Shown here: piece by piece, positions 1-5,807 of the stretch
How the letters are laid out: every line of letters begins with the position of its first letter
How positions within the stretch are numbered: the stretch's first letter is position 1
Assembly: GCA_030836925.1 (NCBI GenBank)
Contig: JAUPLK010000029.1
Coordinates: forward strand, 1 to 10,848
DNA: 10,848 nt
From: Pseudomonadota bacterium
Lineage (GTDB): Bacteria; Pseudomonadota; Gammaproteobacteria; Steroidobacterales; GCA-2729495
Direction of reading: 5' to 3'
Position numbers and translations under genes: made by a program
The notes under the pieces: model-generated
Told to the model about the DNA's origin: nothing
Seen by the model: only the letters and a program-made list of their open reading frames with translations
Database searches by the model: none

Positions 1-699
1 TCCGGGGTAGATACGATAGCCTTTCAATTGCCCGTTTGGCATGAAGGGCTGTGGCCGGACGACTTCGAGGAAGCCGGCCGTGTTCTGTGTGACAAATTCT
101 TCAACTTCCGCCTGCACGACCGGGAATCGTGCCGCACTGGGCGCAGCAGCAGCGGGACTTCCACTACCCGTGGCGCGCGGCAGGCGCAGAACCTCCAATT
201 GGCCCGCCCGGCTCAGTATGACCAGATCAGGCTGGATTTTCTGCAGTACGGCCCCGCCTGGCAGAGGCATTTCGGCGAAGTACACTTTTTCGCCGCCACT
301 GCTGTCGGCAATGATCGCATGGGCAACCTTCGGGTCGTCTGCGGTGATGGTTGCGCGCAGTTGCAGGCTCAGGCCGGTATCTGGTGCTGTCAGTGCCGCA
401 TCGCTGCTGATGGCCGGCACATCGCGCGACACTTCGCCGAACAGATGTGCGGCACCGATGCTCGCATAGTCGCTCTGGCTGACTGCGACCGCAGAGGTGG
501 ATTGCAGCATGGCCGGCGGCAGCCAGGGCGGATTTTCCGGGACCGGGTACAGCAGCCAGACCAGTCTTGCCAGGTAGTAGCCCAGCAGCAGCACGGCGAG
601 GATCGAGACCCAGGCGGGCAGGCGATCCAGTGCCATCGCGGCCAGCTGTGCCGGACTCTGCTCAGTCCAGCGATTGAGGGGTGCGGGTATGCTCAGCAT
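1..699 (-). CDS. gspC: Type II secretion system protein GspC (5' part; gene runs off the left edge)
   Basis: Inner-membrane component of the type II secretion system; in the family it links the inner-membrane platform to the secretin GspD through its periplasmic HR domain. I translated 233 residues from ATG 699-697, with no stop before the window edge. Visible parts: a short cytoplasmic N-terminus; one membrane segment at about 31-50 (LAVLLLGYYLARLVWLLYPV); an HR-like domain at about 80-175 (GLSLQLRATI, then VYFAEMPLPGGAVLQ and LVILSRAGQLEVLRLPR); an Ala/Ser/Pro linker at 176-192; and the start of a C-terminal, probably PDZ, domain with GQLKGYRIYPG at 223-233. Roughly 50 residues would complete it. 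The start is well fixed: between it and the in-frame stop at 766-768 there is no ATG, GTG or TTG. The Shine-Dalgarno is weak (GGA about 11 nt upstream). gspD and other secretion genes may lie further left, which is inference. Confidence 0.88.
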   Translation of the reverse strand, partial: MLSIPAPLNRWTEQSPAQLAAMALDRLPAWVSILAVLLLGYYLARLVWLLYPVPENPPWLPPAMLQSTSAVAVSQSDYASIGAAHLFGEVSRDVPAISSDAALTAPDTGLSLQLRATITADDPKVAHAIIADSSGGEKVYFAEMPLPGGAVLQKIQPDLVILSRAGQLEVLRLPRATGSGSPAAAAPSAARFPVVQAEVEEFVTQNTAGFLEVVRPQPFMPNGQLKGYRIYPG

Positions 700-703
700 G
701 CTG

Positions 704-723
704 CCTGTTCCGGCCTGTTCCGG
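704..723. repeat. 10-bp perfect tandem repeat just upstream of gspC
   Basis: CCTGTTCCGG occurs twice in direct succession (704-713 and 714-723) and a further C follows each copy. On the minus strand this reads CCGGAACAGG twice and sits 5-24 nt before the gspC ATG, so it spans the ribosome-binding region. It may be a slippage-prone duplication or a protein-binding site; the sequence alone does not decide. Confidence 0.6.
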
Positions 724-731
724 CTCATCAA

Positions 732-747
732 GCCGGTCTTGACCGGC
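732..747. promoter_or_regulatory. Perfect inverted repeat, possible operator or leader hairpin
   Basis: GCCGGTC-TT-GACCGGC is a perfect 7+7 bp inverted repeat with a 2-bp centre. It lies 33-48 bp upstream of the gspC ATG and contains a TTGACC that matches the -35 consensus at 5 of 6 bases, with TAAAGT 16 nt downstream on the plus strand. It could be a repressor operator over a clpS-directed promoter, or a hairpin in the gspC leader RNA. No T-run follows on either strand, so a terminator is unlikely. Function is inferred only from shape and position. Confidence 0.35.
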
Positions 748-965
748 CTGAAAAGCCCCGTAAAGTCATGGAGATTCAGCATAATCTTTTACTCTGCGGC
801 GAGCAGGCGAATAAAGCAACCTTCAGGTCTGGGGATTGCGACCGGTTTGGCGTCGTGCCGCAGTGCTTCTGTGGGCATCCTCGCGGAAATCCGTTTTGCT
901 GGCCGTGTACGAATAAACCAGTATCCTCAACCCTCAAGGTTTCGCTGCGAAAGACGACTTAGGCA

Positions 966-1319
966 ATGAATGATCCCGGTGACAATGATTCTGGCGACAA
1001 GGATTTCCGGCGACGGGCCGATGATGGACGCGGTCTCGCGCTTGAAGAGGCGCGACCAAAGCTGAAGCGGCCGCCGCTTTACCGGGTGCTGCTGCTGAAC
1101 GACGACTACACGCCGATGGAATTTGTGGTGGATGTGCTGGAGCGGATATTTGCGATGGACCGCCAGAAGGCCACCCGGGTGATGCTCGAAGTGCACACCC
1201 GGGGCAAGGGAATCTGCGGTGTATTCACCTACGAGATTGCGGAGACCAAGGTTGCACAGGTTGGTGCCTACGCCCAGCAGCATCAGCATCCGCTACTCTG
1301 CACGCTGGAGGAGACCTGA
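966..1319 (+). CDS. clpS: ATP-dependent Clp protease adaptor ClpS
   Basis: Cytoplasmic adaptor (117 aa) that binds N-degrons (N-terminal Leu, Phe, Trp, Tyr) and delivers them to ClpA for degradation by ClpAP. The core aligns closely with E. coli ClpS from memory: NDDYTPMEFV at 45-54, then AxxLMLxVHxxGK-like MLEVHTRGKG at 73-82, ICGVFTYEIAETKV at 83-96 and HPLLCTLEE at the end. The N-degron pocket residues appear intact: N45, D46, the gatekeeper M51 and H77 correspond to E. coli N34, D35, M40 and H66. The N-terminal extension is about 11 residues longer than in E. coli and rich in Asp and Gly (residues 1-23). No good Shine-Dalgarno is seen; an AGG lies only 2 nt from the ATG. clpA follows after 6 nt and its ribosome-binding site lies inside the clpS end, so the two are surely co-transcribed. 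Confidence 0.97.
   Translation: MNDPGDNDSGDKDFRRRADDGRGLALEEARPKLKRPPLYRVLLLNDDYTPMEFVVDVLERIFAMDRQKATRVMLEVHTRGKGICGVFTYEIAETKVAQVGAYAQQHQHPLLCTLEET
1307..1313 (+). promoter_or_regulatory. Strong Shine-Dalgarno of clpA inside the clpS 3' end
   Basis: GGAGGAG lies 12 nt before the clpA ATG at 1326 and encodes part of the last ClpS residues (LEET). This overlap supports translational coupling of clpS and clpA and fixes the clpA start. Confidence 0.7.
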
Positions 1320-1325
1320 TTCATC

Positions 1326-3602
1326 ATGTTGAGCAATGAACTCGAAGTCTGTCTGAACGAGGCTTTCCAGCAGGCCCGTACGCGGCGCCATGAATACATG
1401 ACTGTCGAGCACCTGCTGCTGGCGGTCGCCGCCGTTCCCTCGGTCAGTGAAATCCTCAAGGGCTGCGGTGCCGACATGGCGCGCCTGTGCCGGGATCTGG
1501 AACAGTTCATCGAGGAGTCGACCCCGCGGATTGCCGAGGGCAGCGATCTGGATGTGCAGCCGACGCTGGGTTTCCAGCGCGTGTTGCAGCGGGCGGTCTT
1601 CCATGTGCAGTCCAGCGGCAAGAAGGAAGTGCGCGGGGAAAACATCCTGGTGGCCATCTTCGGCGAGAAGCAGTCGCACGCCGTCTATCTGCTGGGACTG
1701 CAGGAGGTCACCCGTCTCGACATCGTCAACTTCATCTCGCACGGTCTGTCCAAGCTGCGCGATGATCAGGCGACACCCAAGAGTCCTTCAGCTGAAGGCG
1801 AAGACTCCGAGGGCGAGGGCACCGCACTGGACAACTATGCGACCAACCTCAACCGCAAGGCCCGCGAAGGCAAGATCGATCCGCTGATCGGCCGCGAGGT
1901 CGAGATCGAGCGTACGATCCAGGTGCTCTGCCGGCGCCGCAAGAACAACCCGCTCTATGTCGGTGAAGCCGGTGTCGGCAAGACCGCCATCGCCGAAGGT
2001 CTGGCGAAGATGATCGTGGACGGGCAGGTGCCGGAGGTGCTGTCCGGCTGCACCATCTATGCGCTGGACATGGGCGCATTGCTGGCCGGGACCAAGTATC
2101 GGGGTGATTTCGAGAAGCGCTTCAAGGCTGTCATCAAGGATCTTGCCAAGGATCCCGGTGCCATCCTGTTCATCGATGAAGTGCATACCGTGATCGGCGC
2201 TGGCGCCGCCTCCGGCGGTGTGCTCGACGCCTCCAACCTGATCAAGCCGGTGCTGTCGAGCGGCGAGTTGCGCTGCATCGGTTCGACCACCTACCGGGAG
2301 TATCGTGGCGTATTCGAAAAGGATCATGCGCTGGCGCGCAGGTTCCAGAAGATCGATATCGTCGAGCCGACCGTGCCGCAGAGCGTAGAGATCCTGAGGG
2401 GACTCAAGTCCAGGTTCGAGGAGCATCACAAGGTCAGCTATACCGATGAGGCCATCGTGGCGGCAGTCGAGCTGTCAGCCCGCTTCATCAATGAGCGCCA
2501 GCTGCCGGACAAGGCGATCGATGTCATCGACGAGGCCGGAGCCAGCGTGCGGCTGGAGCCTGCGGCGACCCGCACCAGTGTGGTCGATGTGCCGCAGGTC
2601 GAGAACGTGATTGCCAAGATGGCCCGCATCCCGCCAAAGAATGTGTCGGCATCAGACCGCGATCAGCTGCGTAATCTCGAGCGGGATCTGAAACTGGTGA
2701 TCTTCGGTCAGGACAATGCCGTCATGGCGCTGGCCTCGGCCATCAAGCTGGCCCGTTCCGGACTGCGTGAGCCGGAAAAGCCGGTCGGTGCCTTCCTGTT
2801 TGCCGGCCCCACCGGTGTGGGCAAGACAGAGGTCACCCGGCAGCTGGCGCACTGTCTCGGCATCGAGCTGATTCGCTTCGACATGTCGGAGTACATGGAG
2901 CGGCACACGGTTTCGCGGCTGATCGGCGCGCCGCCGGGCTACGTCGGCTTTGACCAGGGTGGTCTGCTCACCGAGGCGATCAACAAGCATCCGCACGCGG
3001 TCCTGCTGCTCGACGAGATCGAGAAGGCGCATCCGGAAGTTTTCAACCTGCTGCTGCAGGTCATGGATCACGGGACGCTGACCGACAACAACGGTCGCAA
3101 GGCCGACTTCCGCAACGTGACCCTGGTGATGACCACCAATGCCGGTGCGCAGGAGATGAGCCGGCCCTCGATGGGCTTCACGAGCCAGGACAACAGCACC
3201 GACGGCATGTCCATCATCAACCGGATGTTCAGTCCCGAATTCCGCAACCGGCTCGATGCGATCATCCAGTTTGCGCCGCTGGGACCGGATGCCGTTCTGC
3301 GTGTGGTCGACAAGCTCGTGATGGAGCTTGAGGCGCAACTGGACAAGAATTCAGTGACCATCGAGCTTGAGCCGGCCGCCCGGCAGTGGATTGCCGACAA
3401 GGGCTATGACCCGAAGATGGGTGCACGGCCGATGGCCAGGGTGATCCAGGAGCAGATCAAGCGGCCACTGGCCGAAGAACTGCTCTTCGGCGATCTCGCC
3501 AAGGGCGGGCATGTGCGGGTGACACTCGATGCGGCGGGTGCCCTGAGCCTGGTCACGACACCGGCCACGCGCAGTCTCGAGCATATGCCCGATCCGGCCT
3601 GA
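1326..3602 (+). CDS. clpA: ATP-dependent Clp protease ATP-binding subunit ClpA
   Basis: Hexameric AAA+ unfoldase that feeds substrates, including ClpS-bound N-degron proteins, into ClpP. At 758 aa it matches the E. coli length exactly. Domains: Clp N-domain (about 1-145, where ClpS docks); an acidic linker (about 150-168); AAA D1 with Walker A GEAGVGKT at 213-220 and Walker B LFIDE at 281-285; and AAA D2 with Walker A GPTGVGKT at 494-501, Walker B LLLDE at 560-564, and PEFRNRLD near 636-643. There is no ClpB-type middle domain. The ClpP-docking loop reads Met-Gly-Phe at 616-618, at nearly the same position as the E. coli IGL loop, so this is a ClpP partner with a substituted first residue. 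Every catalytic motif I checked is intact. The gene ends 24 bp from the convergent infA with no clear terminator between. Confidence 0.98.
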   Translation: MLSNELEVCLNEAFQQARTRRHEYMTVEHLLLAVAAVPSVSEILKGCGADMARLCRDLEQFIEESTPRIAEGSDLDVQPTLGFQRVLQRAVFHVQSSGKKEVRGENILVAIFGEKQSHAVYLLGLQEVTRLDIVNFISHGLSKLRDDQATPKSPSAEGEDSEGEGTALDNYATNLNRKAREGKIDPLIGREVEIERTIQVLCRRRKNNPLYVGEAGVGKTAIAEGLAKMIVDGQVPEVLSGCTIYALDMGALLAGTKYRGDFEKRFKAVIKDLAKDPGAILFIDEVHTVIGAGAASGGVLDASNLIKPVLSSGELRCIGSTTYREYRGVFEKDHALARRFQKIDIVEPTVPQSVEILRGLKSRFEEHHKVSYTDEAIVAAVELSARFINERQLPDKAIDVIDEAGASVRLEPAATRTSVVDVPQVENVIAKMARIPPKNVSASDRDQLRNLERDLKLVIFGQDNAVMALASAIKLARSGLREPEKPVGAFLFAGPTGVGKTEVTRQLAHCLGIELIRFDMSEYMERHTVSRLIGAPPGYVGFDQGGLLTEAINKHPHAVLLLDEIEKAHPEVFNLLLQVMDHGTLTDNNGRKADFRNVTLVMTTNAGAQEMSRPSMGFTSQDNSTDGMSIINRMFSPEFRNRLDAIIQFAPLGPDAVLRVVDKLVMELEAQLDKNSVTIELEPAARQWIADKGYDPKMGARPMARVIQEQIKRPLAEELLFGDLAKGGHVRVTLDAAGALSLVTTPATRSLEHMPDPA

Positions 3603-3626
3603 TCCTTGTCGATGTGAGGCGGGGAG

Positions 3627-3845
3627 TCAGCGTGCGCGGAAGGTGATGCGCGCCTTCGACAGGTCGTAGGGGGTCAGTTCGACCGTTACCTTGTCGCCCG
3701 TGAGTATGCGGATGTAGTTCTTGCGCATCTTTCCAGAGATGTGCGCGATCACCACGTGTCCGTTCTCGAGTTTGACCCGGAAGGTGGTGTTTGGCAGGGT
3801 CTCGGTGACGAGACCTTCCATCGTTATGGCGTCTTCTTTGGGCAT
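3627..3845 (-). CDS. infA: Translation initiation factor IF-1
   Basis: IF-1 binds the A site of the 30S subunit and helps IF-2 and IF-3 select initiator tRNA. The 72-aa product is a single S1-like OB fold of the usual length. It is almost identical to E. coli IF-1 in the core: ETLPNTTFRVKLENGHVV at 15-32, AHISGKMRKNYIRIL at 34-48, GDKVTVELTPYDLSKARI at 50-67. The start at 3845 is supported by GGAG (ctcc at 3851-3854 on the plus strand) 5 nt upstream. It is last in the minus-strand series after aat, but the 74-nt gap contains a plausible promoter of its own, fitting the need for high, independent expression. Its position between clpA and aat is conserved in relatives, to my knowledge. Confidence 0.97.
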   Translation of the reverse strand: MPKEDAITMEGLVTETLPNTTFRVKLENGHVVIAHISGKMRKNYIRILTGDKVTVELTPYDLSKARITFRAR

Positions 3846-3869
3846 GAGTGCTCCGGCGAGAAGCCGCGA

Positions 3870-3898
3870 ATTGTGGTCTAAGTGGCTTTGCCGCGCAA
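3870..3898 (-). promoter_or_regulatory. Candidate infA promoter
   Basis: On the minus strand TTGCGC (3898-3893), a 17-nt spacer, then CACAAT (3875-3870). The -10 box matches the consensus at 4 of 6 bases and the -35 box at 3 of 6. It would start transcription about 18 nt before the infA ATG, leaving room for the GGAG ribosome-binding site. It lies in the 74-nt gap after aat. Prediction by eye only. Confidence 0.4.
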
Positions 3899-3919
3899 GC
3901 GAGCAGCCCGATCAGGCGT

Positions 3920-4639
3920 TCAAAACAGTTCCCGGGTCGGGCGCGGGCCGGTCTGCCAGCCACCAGCCGGGTCGGGTATTCCGCCCAGATCACTCACCAC
4001 ACGGATGAAGTCCCTGCGGGCCATCAGGCGACTGCCGAGCGAGTTCAGATGCGGCGTCTCCAGCTGGCAGTCGAGGAGGCCGAAGCTGCGTCCGGCCAGC
4101 TGCTGCATGAGCGCCGTCAATGCAACCTTGGAGGCGTCGGTTTCTGTGCTGAACATCGACTCGCCGAAAAACACCTTGCCGATGGCGATGCCGTAGACAC
4201 CGCCAACCAGGCGGTTGTCGTGCCAGGTTTCGATGGAATGGGCATGACCGAGTGCATGCAGCCGCAGGTAGGCGTCGCGCATGTCGGCCGTGATCCATGT
4301 GCCCTCGGCGGCGCGCAGTTGTGCGCAGGCACCGATGACGCCGGCAAAGTCGCGATCCGTCGATACCATGAACCGCCCGCTGCGCAAGGTGCGACGCAGG
4401 CTGCGTGACACATGCAACCCGCCGGGCAGCAGCACCGCGCGCGGATCCGGTGACCACCACATGATGGGCTGCCCGTCTTCATACCAGGGAAAGATCCCGC
4501 GCCGGTAGGCCGCCAGCAGGCGTGGTGGCGACAGGTCACCGCCGAGCGCCAGCAGCCCGTTCGGATCGTCCAGCGCCTGTTCGGGGTCCGGAAAATCCTC
4601 CGGCGGGTCGTCGTCGCGCAGAAGCGTCAGGCGTGGCAT
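3920..4639 (-). CDS. aat: Leucyl/phenylalanyl-tRNA--protein transferase
   Basis: Transfers Leu or Phe from aminoacyl-tRNA to the alpha-amino group of proteins beginning with Arg or Lys, turning them into N-degrons read by ClpS/ClpAP. At 239 aa it is of normal length (234 in E. coli). Diagnostic motifs: NGLLALGGDLSP at 27-38, GIFPWY at 48-53, WWSPDPRAVL at 61-70, EGTWIT at 112-117, LGHAHSIE at 130-137, GGVYGIAIG at 146-154, GESMFS at 159-164, ASK at 169-171, and the catalytic DCQ at 190-192 (E. coli D186 and Q188). The start at 4639 lacks a clear Shine-Dalgarno but gives the usual N-terminus. It lies 24 nt after the FemAB-like gene and is probably co-transcribed from trxB. Its partner genes clpS and clpA lie opposite. 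The bpt gene that often accompanies aat is missing here. Confidence 0.96.
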   Translation of the reverse strand: MPRLTLLRDDDPPEDFPDPEQALDDPNGLLALGGDLSPPRLLAAYRRGIFPWYEDGQPIMWWSPDPRAVLLPGGLHVSRSLRRTLRSGRFMVSTDRDFAGVIGACAQLRAAEGTWITADMRDAYLRLHALGHAHSIETWHDNRLVGGVYGIAIGKVFFGESMFSTETDASKVALTALMQQLAGRSFGLLDCQLETPHLNSLGSRLMARRDFIRVVSDLGGIPDPAGGWQTGPRPTRELF

Positions 4640-4663
4640 CGGCTGTCGGCCCCGGCCATCTGC

Positions 4664-5800
4664 TCATTCCTTGCGGAAGGGTACATGGTCGCGGGCGCTG
4701 TCCATGTATTCATCGATATGTGCACGTTCGCGTTCAAGGTAGTTGTCGATGGCCGCGGCAAACTGCGGGTGCGACAGCCAGTGGGCGGACCAGGTCTCCG
4801 TGGGTGCAAATCCGCGCGCCAGCTTGTGCTCGCCCTGTGTACCGGGCTCGAATGTCCGCAGGCCGTTGGCGATGCAGTACTCGATGCCCTGGTAGTAGCA
4901 GGTTTCGAAGTGCAGGCTGTGGAAGTCGCCGGCACTGCCCCAGTAACGGCCGTACAGCGCATCCGCACTGCGATAGCAGATGGCGGTGGCCACCGGTTCG
5001 CCGCACAAGCGGGCGAGGATGACCAGCAGATTGTCCGGCAGGGCTGCGGCAATGCGCCGGAAGAAATCCTCGTTCAGGTAGGGATTGCGGCCGCGTCGCA
5101 GGAAAGAGCTGGCATACAGCGGCATCAACCGCTGCCACAGCGCGTCGTCGATCTGGTGGCCATCGAGATGCTCGAAGGTGATGCCGGACTCGGCGATGCG
5201 GCGGCGTTCGCGTCGTGCTTTCTTGCGCTTCTCGGCAGTGAATGTGCGCAGAAAATCCTCGAAACAGCTGTAGTCACGGTTGGTCCAGTGGAACTGGCAG
5301 TCCTTGCGCAGGGACATGCCGGCGGCACTGAACAGCGGCAGTTCAGCCGGATCGGGAAACAGCAGGTGCAGTGATGAGGCGCCCGACTGTCGTGTCAGGG
5401 CGAGCGCCGTATCGAGCAGCAGTCGTTTGACTACAGCTGGATCGGCTTCCGGCGCATGCAGCAGGCGGGTGCTGGTGGCCGGTGTATAGGGAACCGCCGA
5501 GACAAACTTGGGGTAGTAGTTGAGGCCTGAGCGCCGGTAAGCGTCTGCCCATGCCCAGTCGAAGACGAATTCGCCGAAGGAGTTGGTCTTCCGATAGAGG
5601 GGCATTGCGCCAATAAGCGTTTGCCGGTCGTCGTGGATGGTCAGGTGGCAGGGTGACCAGCCGGTTGCCACGCTGGCGCAACCGGACTCTTCCAGCGCGA
5701 GCAGAAACTCGTGACGCAGAAAAGGGTAGTGCGTGCCATGCAGACGGTTCCAGCTGTCCGCCGGAATTTGTCCGATACCGGTGACGCTGTCGATGCGCAC
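4664..5800 (-). CDS. FemAB/GNAT-like protein of the DUF482 (peptidogalycan biosynthesis/recognition) family
   Basis: Probable acyltransferase with a GNAT-like fold; substrate unknown. I recognise the DUF482/FemAB_like family by PFLRHEFLLALEESGC at 26-41, GAMPLY at 64-69, GEFVFDWAWADAYRR at 76-90, YYPKFVSAVPYTP at 95-107, FHWTNRDY at 170-177, and a very basic stretch at 190-201 (EKRKKARRERRR) that could contact nucleic acid or tRNA. The reading frame is open up to 5926, inside trxB. I prefer the GTG at 5800 (378 aa) because it starts 7 nt after the trxB stop, gives the family's usual N-terminus (about 17 residues before the conserved Trp) and avoids overlap. ATG 5842 (392 aa, 35-nt overlap) is the alternative; neither has a clear Shine-Dalgarno. 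Placement directly before aat, itself a GNAT-fold aminoacyl-tRNA-dependent enzyme, hints at related chemistry but proves nothing. Confidence 0.85.
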   Translation of the reverse strand: MRIDSVTGIGQIPADSWNRLHGTHYPFLRHEFLLALEESGCASVATGWSPCHLTIHDDRQTLIGAMPLYRKTNSFGEFVFDWAWADAYRRSGLNYYPKFVSAVPYTPATSTRLLHAPEADPAVVKRLLLDTALALTRQSGASSLHLLFPDPAELPLFSAAGMSLRKDCQFHWTNRDYSCFEDFLRTFTAEKRKKARRERRRIAESGITFEHLDGHQIDDALWQRLMPLYASSFLRRGRNPYLNEDFFRRIAAALPDNLLVILARLCGEPVATAICYRSADALYGRYWGSAGDFHSLHFETCYYQGIEYCIANGLRTFEPGTQGEHKLARGFAPTETWSAHWLSHPQFAAAIDNYLERERAHIDEYMDSARDHVPFRKE

Positions 5801-5807
5801 CAGTGGT

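Larger units (their letters stand above)
700..965. other. Divergent gspC/clpS intergenic region
   Basis: This 266-base region separates the divergent gspC and clpS starts and is visibly more A/T-rich than its flanks. It must hold promoters for both genes, but I see no unambiguous one. The best plus-strand candidate is TTGACC (739-744), 16 nt, TAAAGT (761-766), whose -35 box lies inside an inverted repeat; CATAAT at 780-785 is an isolated -10-like box. A 64-codon Cys-rich ORF (768-962, plus) ends 3 bases before clpS but is probably not coding. Pseudomonas relatives, as I recall, have cspD next to clpS; no cold-shock gene is present here. Confidence 0.6.

Noticed and set aside
896..924. TTGCTG, 17 nt, CAGTAT as a clpS promoter
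   Set aside because: Each box matches the consensus at only 3 of 6 bases; not distinguishable from chance.
28..969. Long plus-strand ORF over the left edge
   Set aside because: It is antisense to gspC, whose minus-strand translation gives a clear GspC protein; the plus product resembles nothing and has shadow-like composition.
1201..1210. GGGGCAAGGG as a KOPS (FtsK-orienting) site
   Set aside because: KOPS is GGGNAGGG; this has an additional base between the G-triplets, so it does not fit.
4685..5374. 229-codon plus-strand ORF opposite the DUF482 gene
   Set aside because: High GC removes stops from the opposing frame; the minus strand carries the conserved family motifs and this frame has none.
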